Below are positions 7,309 to 15,387 of a stretch of 64,000 nucleotides of DNA, piece by piece (position 1 is the first letter of the stretch; the number at the start of each line of letters is the position of its first letter). The DNA comes from Lentibacillus siamensis (GTDB lineage Bacteria; Bacillota; Bacilli; Bacillales; Amphibacillaceae). The stretch spans positions 1 through 64,000 of the forward strand of contig NZ_BAAADS010000015.1 in assembly GCF_039522605.1 (NCBI RefSeq), given 5' to 3'. The notes under the pieces were generated by a model. The model saw nothing but the letters and a program-made list of their open reading frames with translations, was not told where the DNA came from and did no database searches. Both the position numbers and the translations under genes were made by a program.

Positions 7309-8142
7309 GTGGGATTTGAAACAAAACACAGAAATAGGGATTTAGAAATTCCAAAACATCGTCAAATTTTATTAAATACAATCGAACAGGATTTGCTAAG
7401 TGATGAAAATATTATAGCTGTTTTTTATGGCGGTTCAATAGGAAATCAAAATACAGATTTATATTCTGATATAGATCTTCGTATAGTTGTCAAAGATGAA
7501 GTGTTTGAAGAATATAGATTGAACAAAAAGCAACGAGCTAAAAAATGGGGGAAGGTTTTATTCTTTGAAGACTTTCCTTGGGCAACATACAGTATTGCTC
7601 ACTTTGATTCCTTTATTAAAGTAGACACCTTTTACTTTAAAATAAAAGACATTAAGCCGTCAGTTTGGCTTCAAAATATTAAAATTGTCCATGATACTAA
7701 TGGATTGGTGAATGATGTACTAGAAAGGTCGATGAGTTTATCCTATAAGCCAAATGTTGAAGAAATAGAGATTTGGAGAACAAAATTTTTTGCTTATGTT
7801 CATGAAGCATACAGAAGAACAATGAGGAAAGAAGTGTATTATGCCCTACAATGTTTAGATAACTTACGAATGTCAATGGTAACTGCTTGGTATATGGAAA
7901 CAGGAATCCAACCCAATACATTTGGAGATTGGGCAAAAATAGAAGGGCAAAGAAGTAAACTGCAAGATTGGCAATTATCACTTCTCGCAGATTGGCATAG
8001 TAGTCGAGAACCAAATGAAATCCTGAACGTAATAAAAAGTATAGTACCCGAATTTATAAAAGTCCATAACAGTTTATGTGAAAAATACGAAATTGAAGAA
8101 AACCCTGAGAAGGTAAATGAAATTTTAGATATGGTTTTGTGA
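7309..8142 (+). CDS. Nucleotidyltransferase-domain protein, possibly aminoglycoside-type
   Basis: 277 residues. The N-terminal nucleotidyltransferase signature is clear: GGS at 41-43 followed by YSDID at 52-56 with the two metal-binding Asp residues. The rest is helical, as in ANT-type adenylyltransferases. Members transfer AMP to aminoglycosides or other hydroxyl substrates; the substrate here is not evident. GTG start at 7309 because the upstream TTG is followed at once by a stop; AAAGGAG lies about 15 bases upstream, a loose spacing. It is a single-gene unit between two hairpin repeats. Confidence 0.7.
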   Translation: MGFETKHRNRDLEIPKHRQILLNTIEQDLLSDENIIAVFYGGSIGNQNTDLYSDIDLRIVVKDEVFEEYRLNKKQRAKKWGKVLFFEDFPWATYSIAHFDSFIKVDTFYFKIKDIKPSVWLQNIKIVHDTNGLVNDVLERSMSLSYKPNVEEIEIWRTKFFAYVHEAYRRTMRKEVYYALQCLDNLRMSMVTAWYMETGIQPNTFGDWAKIEGQRSKLQDWQLSLLADWHSSREPNEILNVIKSIVPEFIKVHNSLCEKYEIEENPEKVNEILDMVL

Positions 8143-8181
8143 TGTAAACTAAGGCATTTTACAATTTTTTACTGTTAAACA

Positions 8182-8216
8182 ATCGGGCGCGTTTATCGAA
8201 TAACGCGTCCTTTTTA
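8182..8216 (+). repeat. Cassette hairpin repeat, terminator-like copy
   Basis: ATCGGGCGCGTTTATCGAATAACGCGTCC then TTTTT. GGGCGCG pairs with CGCGTCC (one wobble), and the T-run makes a good intrinsic terminator. Confidence 0.8.
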
Positions 8217-8271
8217 CATTTTAGGACCAGGTTGTTGAACAAGAATAATTGAAAAAAGAAGGAAATAATTA

Positions 8272-8295
8272 TTCCATTTTATGTTAAAATGAAAT
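8272..8295 (+). promoter_or_regulatory. Extended -10 promoter of a vanished cassette
   Basis: ATTTTATGTTAAAATGAAAT matches the cassette promoters at 161, 6786 and 10965. It is followed by an intact AAAGGAGG ribosome site at about 8315 but no real gene. Confidence 0.5.
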
Positions 8296-8314
8296 AGCCT
8301 TCATAATTCTTATA

Positions 8315-8386
8315 AAAGGAGGCAAATTGTATTCTCATAATAATTGGCGCTCTTTCTTTGTGAAAAAGGCCATTTTGTTGAAAAGC
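8315..8386 (+). pseudogene. Empty or deleted cassette remnant
   Basis: A good ribosome site (AAAGGAGG, about 8315) is followed within about 20 bases by a degenerate hairpin repeat (TTGGCGCTCTTTC, 8343-8371) and a new leader motif (AAGGCCATTTTGTTG, 8366-8386). Only a 23-codon frame with no recognisable content fits. The arrangement suggests the coding part was deleted, leaving promoter, ribosome site and hairpin. It fills most of the space between the nucleotidyltransferase and the export gene. Confidence 0.4.
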
Positions 8387-8465
8387 TTTTGTTTTTAAAG
8401 AAAATGATGAACTTGAAAGGAAATATGCTGAAAGTGAAGGTAAAGCATATATGGGGTATTAGAGA

Positions 8466-8948
8466 ATGTTATGGACGTATTTTATTATTTTTTTATTAGC
8501 AGCAATCCCTTTTTTTGAGGTAGCAATGATAGTACCGATTGCAATTATCGGTGGTATTCCAGCAATCCCAGTTATTATTATTGCCTTTTTAGGGAATTTA
8601 TTAACGTTAGTTTTACTTATTGTGTTTGTAGACTCAGTTCGCAATTGGCGTAAGAAGAAAAAAGGCAATAAAGAAAAAAGTGATTCTAAAAATAAACGTG
8701 CGAAGAATATTTGGGATAAATACGGTTTGCCTGGCTTAGCATTCATTGGGCCGTTTTTTGTAGGTAGTCATTTAACAGCACTACTAGCTGTCTCATTTGG
8801 CGGTACACGTTCAAAAACCTTAGCATTAATGACAGCTAGTATCGCATTTTGGGCAATTTCACTTGGTAGTGCAGCTTATTTGGGTTTTGACTTTCTAGTA
8901 AAAGATGATGATAATTTTGGTTTTATCACAAGACTTTTAAATCAATAA
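8466..8948 (+). CDS. Small multidrug export family protein
   Basis: 160 residues matching the small multi-drug export family: N-terminal helix pair with the FFEVAMIVPIAI segment, a long basic cytoplasmic loop (about 62-82, RKKKKGNKEK), then GLPGLAFIGPFFVGSHLTALLAVSFGG, the most conserved part, and two more helices. Transport of drugs is assumed from the family name, with little direct support. ATG start; the upstream ATTAGAGA is a weak ribosome site. An imperfect hairpin (GGGGGCAATAGT/ACTATTATTGGC, about 8966-8999) follows and may terminate it. Confidence 0.7.
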   Translation: MLWTYFIIFLLAAIPFFEVAMIVPIAIIGGIPAIPVIIIAFLGNLLTLVLLIVFVDSVRNWRKKKKGNKEKSDSKNKRAKNIWDKYGLPGLAFIGPFFVGSHLTALLAVSFGGTRSKTLALMTASIAFWAISLGSAAYLGFDFLVKDDDNFGFITRLLNQ

Positions 8949-9031
8949 CAAACATTGTTCCATTAGCGGGGGCAATAGTCGAGGATCACTATTATTGGCT
9001 TTTAAAATTATCTTGGAATCAAGTATTCTGT

Positions 9032-9056
9032 TATCGGGCGCTTATCCGGAATAAAT
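9032..9056 (+). repeat. Cassette hairpin repeat lacking its right arm
   Basis: TTATCGGGCGCTTATCCGGAATAA is an exact consensus left arm and loop, after which the sequence changes to unrelated DNA. The right arm seems lost at the junction with the inverted zeta toxin remnant. Confidence 0.65.
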
Positions 9057-9082
9057 AAAATTTGATAACTCCCAAATTTTAT

Positions 9083-9121
9083 AATCGGACCAATTTTCCA
9101 TGTTTGCAAATTGGTCCGATG
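9083..9121. terminator. Strong inverted repeat after the zeta toxin remnant
   Basis: ATCGGACCAATTT and its exact complement AAATTGGTCCGAT are separated by a 12-nt loop. On the minus strand it is followed by TTATAAAATTT and lies about 20 bases after the toxin stop, so it is most likely that gene's terminator. Confidence 0.6.
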
Positions 9122-9143
9122 ATAGTTCTGTTGATGGTTTATT

Positions 9144-9873
9144 TTAAAATTGTTGCCATAAAGGCAATGCCCAATCAGGTAGATGATTAACTTCAAAAGT
9201 TATTTTACCATTATTTATTTCTAATATAATTTCTCCATCGTCTTTACTGTTGTCAATTAAAATTAGGTTATCGATAATAGGGGCATATTCGTACAGGTGT
9301 TTAAATGAAGTTTGGTTTCTTCTGAGAATATCTTCACTTGGTATAGGATGACCACCGTTTTTTACTCTCATTGCAACTCTTTCAATATTTTTACTAACAT
9401 TATTGAGTGCAATGTAAAACATAGTCACTTCATAACCATATACTTTGGCTTTCGCTATTTATTTAAGTGTATTCTTTCCAGCAAGGGTTGTTTCAATTGA
9501 AAAATCCTTACCTTCCTTTATATATTGATTAACTGATTTAATGACTTCTTTCCCGCGGTAACTCTTTTTGCAGTTGGATTTTCTGGATCCAATCGTCGTG
9601 CAATAGCATCGGCATCAATGTTGATATCAACACCAATTTTGTCGATAATCAAATTGCGAAAAGTGCTCTTACCACTACCGTTATTACCTNNNNNNNNNNN
9701 NNNNNNNNNNNNNNNNNNNNNNNNNNNNNNNNNNNNNNNNNNNNNTTTTTGTCGTATATAATATATGTGTTATTTACTTTAGCATCAATTCTGGCTCGCT
9801 CACCGGTCATCTTGGCCCATTTGTCTACCCAGCCGTATTTTCGTTTGGATTCATTGTTTTGCTGTTCTAACAT
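9144..9873 (-). pseudogene. Zeta toxin-like P-loop kinase, broken
   Basis: Read from an ATG at 9873 (AAAGGCGGTG ribosome site upstream) this encodes a zeta toxin-type protein. After the N gap comes the end of a Walker A motif (GNNGSGKST), then DINIDADAIARRLDP, and a C-terminal part beginning TMFYIALNN. Zeta toxins phosphorylate UDP-N-acetylglucosamine and are normally held by an epsilon antitoxin; none is seen here. Two lesions occur: a one-base loss in GAAAGAAGTC (about 9546-9553) and a CAA to TAA-type stop (9460-9462). It faces the other way from its neighbours and is the only gene here on the minus strand. Confidence 0.65.
9690..9745. other. Assembly gap (56 N)
   Basis: A run of N inside the zeta toxin remnant, hiding the residues just before its Walker A motif. 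The true size is unknown. Confidence 0.95.
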
Positions 9874-9973
9874 AAGAATCACCGCCTTTATTTCATTATA
9901 TCAGATTGCTGGTCTAATTATAATATTTGTTGCCTTTCAAATTGTTTTCTAGTATCGGAAAAAATTGTTAAAC

Positions 9974-10014
9974 AATAGGGCGCTATCGCGGAAAAAAGAA
10001 AGCGCCTACTATTG
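9974..10014 (+). repeat. Cassette hairpin repeat, long-stem copy
   Basis: CAATAGGGCGCTATCGCGG, then AAAGCGCCTACTATTG. The stem extends to CAATAGGGCGCT against AGCGCCTACTATTG, longer than other copies, and the loop is altered (GCGGAAAAAAG). Confidence 0.65.
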
Positions 10015-10117
10015 CCTTTCTAAGGCAATATTGAGAATATTGTGTTGGTGACTTGAAAATAGAATGATTTACATAGGATATTAATATTATTTACATTTTG
10101 CTACGGGGGGGGTACTT

Positions 10118-10767
10118 ATGAAAACCCACTATTATTTAGGTTGGTTTAGCAACTTTTTTCCAGAGAAACTAGGCAGGTTTTACAGGAGGATATAACTGAT
10201 AAAAAATCGCTTGTTATGATTAGCTCGAATCCATCTTTTTATGAAGATGATGGTGCTACTGAACGCTCATTGCTTGATCATGCCGGCATTATGTTTGATG
10301 AATATCATTTAATCAATTATCGCGTACAGAAGGAAGATGCCCAAACGTTAATTCAAAATGCTTCAGTCGTTTTCTTGTTGGGTGGAAGTATTCTTAAACT
10401 AAATGGTTTTTTGATGGAATATGAATTGTCGGATTCGATTAAAAAAAGCAGAGCCGTTGTGATGGGAGCAAGTGCTGGCGCAATCAATATGTCCGCTAAA
10501 TGGTTATGCTCGAAGAACTTTGGAGATGAAATAAGTTCTGTTTACGAGGGAATCGGTATTGACGATTTTTCTGTCCTGTCTCATTTTGATCTTGAAAATA
10601 ACATGGCGCTAGTTCAAAGCGAACTGTCTCCCTTATCGGAAGAAATGAATATTTATGCGTCGAACAAAGATTGCGCTGTACGTACAAAGGGAGACAAAAT
10701 CGACATTATTGGCAATGTATATTTAATTTCCCACTCAAAGATTCATAAATTGGATGAGACGCTCTAG
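10118..10767 (+). CDS. Peptidase S51-like protein, frameshifted
   Basis: From the ATG at 10118 (GGGGGGGG ribosome site) the protein starts MKTHYYLGWFSNFFPEK, then a stop comes early; the frame continuing from TRQVLQED runs to 10767. Restoring one A in the GAGAAACT stretch (about 10164-10169) joins them into about 216 residues. The body has VVFLLGGSILK and the nucleophile elbow GASAGA of S51 peptidases / class I glutamine amidotransferase-like proteins. S51 enzymes cleave Asp dipeptides or cyanophycin pieces; this subfamily's substrate is unknown. The lesion may be a sequencing error. Hairpin repeats flank it on both sides. Confidence 0.6.
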
Positions 10768-10899
10768 TTGTGGTGAATGGTTATAGCTTAATTGATTTAA
10801 TTTCTTTATACAAAGCTTCTATTTAGTGAAGGAGAACTATGCAAAATAGGATTGTTTCTTCGTTATCTAGAAAGCATAGGTGTGCAGAACGGTCTTCAG

Positions 10900-10934
10900 T
10901 AATAGGGCGCCATTCCGGAACATTTGGTGCCCTA
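10900..10934 (+). repeat. Cassette hairpin repeat, complete copy
   Basis: TAATAGGGCGCCATTCCGGAACA, then TTGGTGCCCTA. GGGCGCC pairs with GGTGCCC (one wobble). This is the last clear copy in the window. Confidence 0.7.
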
Positions 10935-10945
10935 ACTGAATATAA

Positions 10946-10985
10946 GGGCTATTTAGTGAAGTAAATTATGTTAAAATTGAATCAA
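10946..10985 (+). promoter_or_regulatory. Shared cassette leader with extended -10 promoter
   Basis: GGGCTATTTAGTGAAGTAAA followed by TTATGTTAAAATTGAATCAA, nearly identical to 6769-6806. GAAGAAGGGAGGATTC downstream gives a ribosome site for the azlC remnant. Confidence 0.6.
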
Positions 10986-11016
10986 TTAAAAAGTGAAGAA
11001 GGGAGGATTCTAATTT

Positions 11017-11097
11017 AGCAATCCACTTCCCGAATATATTGCGATTATTGTATAAACAGTTATTGTAGCAACGATTGGGGTGTTAAAAAACAAATGA
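11017..11097 (+). pseudogene. azlC C-terminal remnant
   Basis: A frame reading NPLPEYIAIIV, a stop, then TVIVATIGVLKNK ends in TGA overlapping the azlD start (AAATGA). Its content and the overlap fit the last part of AzlC, the large subunit of the azaleucine/branched-chain amino acid exporter. Everything before it is missing and one codon is now TAA. Confidence 0.5.
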
Positions 11098-11384
11098 GTA
11101 TAAGCTTACCCATTTTCCTGATTATAGTAGGGTGTACAATTGTAACTTTTATTCCGAGGATAATTCCATTTACCGTTGTACGAAATATGAAACTTAATGT
11201 TGTAACGAAATGGCTTTCATTTATTCCTATTTGTATTTTTACAGCCCTTATCATTAGTAGTTTTATTATTGAAGATGGATCTTTGCTAACTATTAACTGG
11301 AGTATCATTTTTGTCATAATACCCACACTTATCATAGCTTTATGGACTAAAAGTTTATCTGTTACGGTAATAGTCGGAATATAA
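11094..11384 (+). CDS. azlD: AzlD-type branched-chain amino acid transport protein
   Basis: 96 residues, three to four membrane segments. FIPRIIPFTVV near residue 22 followed by KWLSFIPICIFTALI is the typical AzlD pattern. AzlD normally works with AzlC to export branched-chain amino acids; here only a fragment of AzlC precedes it, so the pair is probably not functional unless another AzlC exists. ATG overlaps the remnant's stop codon. The end is slightly short for the family. Confidence 0.65.
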   Translation: MSISLPIFLIIVGCTIVTFIPRIIPFTVVRNMKLNVVTKWLSFIPICIFTALIISSFIIEDGSLLTINWSIIFVIIPTLIIALWTKSLSVTVIVGI

Positions 11385-11539
11385 TGTATGGCTTCTATAA
11401 GGCAGATTTTCTGATATAAAAGATAATAAAACGGTGTCGTTGCACAAGCAACGTAATGATAGCTAACCAAGAAAAAACAGCTCTCGAATGATATAATTAG
11501 AAGTGAATTTATTAAAAAACATGAAAGGGTGGATGTATC

Positions 11540-11890
11540 ATGGCCAAACATAAGATCTACACGATGAGTGTCGCAAGTGTTTATCCCCACTATGTTACGA
11601 AAGCGGAGAAAAAAGGACGAACGAAAACAGAAGTTGATGACATCATCCGTTGGTTGACGGGATACAGCCAGGAAGAGCTGGATGCGCAATTGGAAAAACA
11701 GACGGACTTTGAGACCTTCTTTGCGGAGGCACCGCAACTGAACCCTTCACGGAATTTGATCAAAGGTGTAGTCTGCGGCGTGCGGGTGGAAGATATTGAA
11801 GAATCCACTATGCAGGAAATTCGTTATTTGGACAAGCTGATCGATGAGTTGGCAAAAGGGAAAGCGATGGAGAAGATTTTGCGGAAATAA
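11540..11890 (+). CDS. DUF2200 family protein
   Basis: 116 residues, soluble. The sequence matches the DUF2200 family over its full length: KHKIYTMSVASVYPHYVTKAEKKGR at the start, IIRWLTGY around 36-43 and NPSRNLIKGVVCGVRVE near 68-84. Biochemical role unknown. ATG start with AAAGGGTGG 8 bases upstream. No hairpin repeat precedes or follows it, so the cassette-like region ends before this gene. Confidence 0.75.
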   Translation: MAKHKIYTMSVASVYPHYVTKAEKKGRTKTEVDDIIRWLTGYSQEELDAQLEKQTDFETFFAEAPQLNPSRNLIKGVVCGVRVEDIEESTMQEIRYLDKLIDELAKGKAMEKILRK

Positions 11891-12019
11891 AAAAAGTATA
11901 CCGAATATAATTATGTTTTCCAACGTATTCTTGGAGTAACTAAAAACAGCTGTCTGAAGAAAAACCAGGCTTAGGTACGAGAATACATTTTTAAGACGAT
12001 TGCCGACCCAGCCCGGCAT

Positions 12020-12808
12020 TTATACGTTGTCATCAGGAAGCTTAAGCGCATATCGATTGTTTTCTTTACTGATATGAACAGCAGTAGCGGAAAACTGTGA
12101 CATTTTATCTGACGTAAGCTGGTTCTCTGTCATTCCCTCTGAGAAAACGTTCCCCTCTTTAAGCAGCAGTGTGTGTGAAAAAACAGGCAGTATTTCATCA
12201 ATATGATGGGTGACATAAATGAGCGTTGTTCTGTTGTGTGCTGCCATTTGCTCAATCGTTTTCAGCAGCTGTTCTTTTGAAAGAAAATCCAAACCGGCGC
12301 AGGGCTCATCTAGGATTAGAATTTTGGGTGAGGCCATGAATGCTCTTCCGATTAATATTCGCTGCTTTTCCCCTTGCGACATATTTCGACAGGGTTGGTT
12401 ACGCAACTTTTGAACCCCAACTTGATCCATTATTTTTGATGCCTTTTCCACATCCGCATCTGTTGGTGTGTCGTATAATCCAATGGAGGCAAATTTGCCG
12501 CTCAATACAATTTGGAGACCGGTAGATTCATCATGATACTTCATTTTTTCCAATAAAGAATTACTGACCCAGCCGATTTCCTTTCTTAAGTCCTGCAGCG
12601 GATATTTTCCAAATTCTTTTCCAAGTACTTTCATGGTTCCTTTCGTTGGAAAAAGATATCCGCATACCAGATTCAGCAGTGTCGTCTTGCCGGCACCGTT
12701 TAGTCCAAGAATTGCCCAATGCTGTCCATCTTCCACTTTCCAGTTTAGATGCTGAATAATTCGTTTTTGGTTCTGAATAAGACTTACATCATTCATTTCA
12801 ATTAGCAT
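12020..12808 (-). CDS. ABC transporter ATP-binding protein, YlmA-like
   Basis: 262 residues. Walker A GLNGAGKTT (35-43), signature MSQGEKQ (144-150), Walker B LILDEP (165-170) and the switch His in YVTHH. One nucleotide-binding domain. It is followed by no other gene and lies 27 bases downstream of the permease at 12836-14443, so the two form one exporter. ATG start with AAAGGAG upstream. The substrate is unknown; related pairs export drugs or lipids. Confidence 0.8.
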   Translation of the reverse strand: MLIEMNDVSLIQNQKRIIQHLNWKVEDGQHWAILGLNGAGKTTLLNLVCGYLFPTKGTMKVLGKEFGKYPLQDLRKEIGWVSNSLLEKMKYHDESTGLQIVLSGKFASIGLYDTPTDADVEKASKIMDQVGVQKLRNQPCRNMSQGEKQRILIGRAFMASPKILILDEPCAGLDFLSKEQLLKTIEQMAAHNRTTLIYVTHHIDEILPVFSHTLLLKEGNVFSEGMTENQLTSDKMSQFSATAVHISKENNRYALKLPDDNV

Positions 12809-12835
12809 TTATTGTACTCCTTTCATTGGTAAGGG

Positions 12836-14443
12836 TCACCCGTGAATATCCCGTTTTGTGTAACCCAGGAATCCCGCGATTGTTATGATACTGGCACTTC
12901 CAATCATTACAAAAATATGCATGATATCCATATCTCCTGCAGGAAGTTCCGGAACAAATTCAAATACGGACAGATGGTTCACCAAATCCGGAAGATCAAG
13001 TATATCTCCAAGATAAATGATAATAAATCCATACACGAGATAAAGCCAAACGAGTCCACTTATTTTTGGAATGAAGCCAATCAGAAAAACCGTCATTCCC
13101 AGCAGACACCAGATGGCTGCGAGGTAAACAAAGGAAGACTTCATAGTATTACTGAAATCCAGCGGCTGATCCATTACAGCCGTACTTGCAGACCATAAAC
13201 CGATGCCGATCAATCCTTGCATCATGATGCTCACGAAGACAGCCAATAGTAAGTAACTTCCCAAAAGCCGTCTTCGCGAAACGGCACGGCTATAGAAGTT
13301 TTCCACCCGCTCTTTCGTTTCTTCCTTTTTAATTGCCATGAGAGTCATGACCGGGGGAACAGCACTGATTAATGACATGATGGCAACTAGAATGGCAATA
13401 AACTGCTGCGTTATATTGGAGTTGTTGTTGAGAAGCTGCTCCATGAACGGGACATCGGCAAAATATGTCTCCAGATCATCTAAAATATAACCGAATGACA
13501 TACTGAAAATGAATAAAATAACCATCCAGGAAACAATGTTAACCCGCTGCTGGTTCCATGCAAAGCCAAAAGTTGTTTTCAGTAAAGCCGATGCATGTTT
13601 CCGGCCTGGTTTTTGCGGGATGAATCCTGCACCAAGGTCACGGATTGCATTCAAATAAAAGGCTGCCAGGGAAAAGACAATTGCGGTAAGCAATGAAACC
13701 CATACCGGCCACCAGTCATTACTGATAAATACGTTCGTTCTTACAGTCCAGCTCAATGGGGAAAACAATGATAGCGTATGATTGCTGACATCACCAACAG
13801 CACGAACAAGATATGCTGCAATTAAAATGGCGAACGAAAACATCATTGTGCCTCTTGATGTCTCAGTGAGTTGAGCCATGAACGCTGTAACAGCTGCGAA
13901 AACCAGTCCAGTCCCACCAAGAACAGCGCCATATAATAATGAACTTTCCAGGTCCGTTCCTTCGACATTTGTTATATAAAGCCCTGTCCCGAGTACGGCT
14001 GCCAGTAAAAGGTTCACCGTAACGGCAACAATCATTGCAGCGGTTAAATACGTCAGGCGCCCCACAGGCAGTGATCGAACGTATTCTAAAAGCCCATCTT
14101 CCTCATCTGCCCGGGTACTTCTCCCAATCAGCAATATATTCATAACCGCAATAATGACTGCTGTGAAAAGCAGCGTTTCCTGTGCAAACAGTGTGGTAAT
14201 GGCTGACAAATATTCTATTGTTTCATACCCGGGACCCACCATGGCTTCCATTAACGGATTATTCATGGTCATGGCAAATGATTTTCTGGCCTGTTCATTG
14301 GGGTAAACTTCCGGATAGGACATCACGGTGGCCAAAATGATTACGGTAAATCCAGCCAGCCAAAGCAGGATTTTAAACCACTGCTGCCGGAAAAGAAGTT
14401 TGGTTATGTACCCGGTGCCTGTAAAGAAACCATTATGCATCAT
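12836..14443 (-). CDS. ABC exporter permease, polyketide antibiotic type
   Basis: About 535 residues from the ATG at 14443, chosen because GAGGGGG lies just upstream; the frame stays open for 10 more codons. Roughly twelve hydrophobic segments in two similar halves, with the motifs RADEEDGLLEYVRSLPVGR and KPGRKHASALL. The protein at 27976-29580 has the same layout and motifs (RADEEEGRLEMIRSLPAGR), so the two are paralogs of the family often called exporters of polyketide antibiotics. Works with the downstream ATPase at 12020. Confidence 0.8.
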   Translation of the reverse strand: MMHNGFFTGTGYITKLLFRQQWFKILLWLAGFTVIILATVMSYPEVYPNEQARKSFAMTMNNPLMEAMVGPGYETIEYLSAITTLFAQETLLFTAVIIAVMNILLIGRSTRADEEDGLLEYVRSLPVGRLTYLTAAMIVAVTVNLLLAAVLGTGLYITNVEGTDLESSLLYGAVLGGTGLVFAAVTAFMAQLTETSRGTMMFSFAILIAAYLVRAVGDVSNHTLSLFSPLSWTVRTNVFISNDWWPVWVSLLTAIVFSLAAFYLNAIRDLGAGFIPQKPGRKHASALLKTTFGFAWNQQRVNIVSWMVILFIFSMSFGYILDDLETYFADVPFMEQLLNNNSNITQQFIAILVAIMSLISAVPPVMTLMAIKKEETKERVENFYSRAVSRRRLLGSYLLLAVFVSIMMQGLIGIGLWSASTAVMDQPLDFSNTMKSSFVYLAAIWCLLGMTVFLIGFIPKISGLVWLYLVYGFIIIYLGDILDLPDLVNHLSVFEFVPELPAGDMDIMHIFVMIGSASIITIAGFLGYTKRDIHG

Positions 14444-14612
14444 TTTTTCCCCCTCGTATAATTGGGAACGCATTTTTTCCTTCCTGTAATTGTATCATTG
14501 ATTCAGCAGATTGTATTAATTGCTCGCATGTCATCAGGTTATTATTTGATAGTTTGAAAGAAAAAAACATTAATAGTATATTAATATGAAGTATGATGAA
14601 GGGAGATGTGAA

Positions 14613-14851
14613 ATGGCAAGTAAAACAATGGGAAACGTGTTGAATATATTCTTGAAATTGTTTTGGGCAGCTTATTGATTTTGACGACATTTATCTATTT
14701 ATTTTTAAGTGAAGAACTTTATTCTGCCATTGCAGCAATTGACACATCGCTTGCAACAATAAATTTGCATATATGGTTGGTAACAGTCATTTTATATTTA
14801 ATCTGGAATTTCAAAGTGCATGTTGATTTGAGAAATACAGCAGCTGCCTAA
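14613..14851 (+). CDS. Small membrane protein, frameshifted
   Basis: The ATG at 14613 has a GAAGGGAGATG ribosome site, but the frame stops after about 20 codons. A second frame from about 14645 (LEYILEIVLGSLLILTTF) continues to 14851. Restoring one G in GTGTTGAAT (about 14637-14645) gives about 79 residues with two membrane helices. The break may be a sequencing error. Divergent from the ABC permease. Function unknown. Confidence 0.5.
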
Positions 14852-14886
14852 CCAGGTGTAGACGCTATTGCATTGCCATTGCCAAA

Positions 14887-15255
14887 TTAAAGCTTGTTAT
14901 ACGGCACTCTCCCAAACCATTTATAGCGTCGGATTGAAACAAAATGGTATACAGGGTCACCAATCTTTTTGACGAACGGGAGATAGCATAATAATGCTAA
15001 CGGAATGGTGGCTGGCAATAAGGATAGAATCTTCCGTATTGTATTAAATCCTGTCAGCACTTGTTTGTCTTTCGTATACATATAGATTTCGTCATACATA
15101 TTTTTATAGCTGCTGACTCTATTTTTTACGGATTCATTTACTTCCTGGACAGGGTGCCAAAAAATGACGTCAAACCAGTCCAGTCTTTTTAGCACTGCCT
15201 TCACAGTGCGACATAAAGGGCACTCGGCGTCGAAAAAAACAATATGTTTATTCAA
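14887..15255 (-). CDS. DUF393 (DCC1-like) thiol-disulfide oxidoreductase family protein
   Basis: 122 residues with the family's N-terminal motif, FFDAECPLCRTVKAVLKRLD, giving a C12-x2-C15 pair (the D-C-C motif varies to D-AE-C here). The C-terminal part RRYKWFGR is also typical. The family is related to thioredoxin-fold proteins; the role in Bacillus (YuxK) is not known. The TTG start follows GGGGGAAAAATG. Confidence 0.75.
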   Translation of the reverse strand: MNKHIVFFDAECPLCRTVKAVLKRLDWFDVIFWHPVQEVNESVKNRVSSYKNMYDEIYMYTKDKQVLTGFNTIRKILSLLPATIPLALLCYLPFVKKIGDPVYHFVSIRRYKWFGRVPYNKL

Positions 15256-15387
15256 ACATTTTTCCCCCTTTCGGATAATAGCATCCTTTCGCGAATCGGA
15301 TTTAGCATGACAATTCCCTTATGATCGTAACATAAACTTAAAAAGACAGTAAAAGTTCAGTGGATATATAAAGGAGAGGTGACTAAG

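Noticed and set aside
9974..10014. Classical integron attC site
   Set aside because: Hairpin arms are GGGCGC/GCGTCC-type; the RYYYAAC and GTTRRRY ends of attC were not found in any copy, and no integrase gene is in the window.
11060..11737. 225-residue minus-strand open frame
   Set aside because: Antisense to azlD and the DUF2200 gene, both of which have clear families and ribosome sites.
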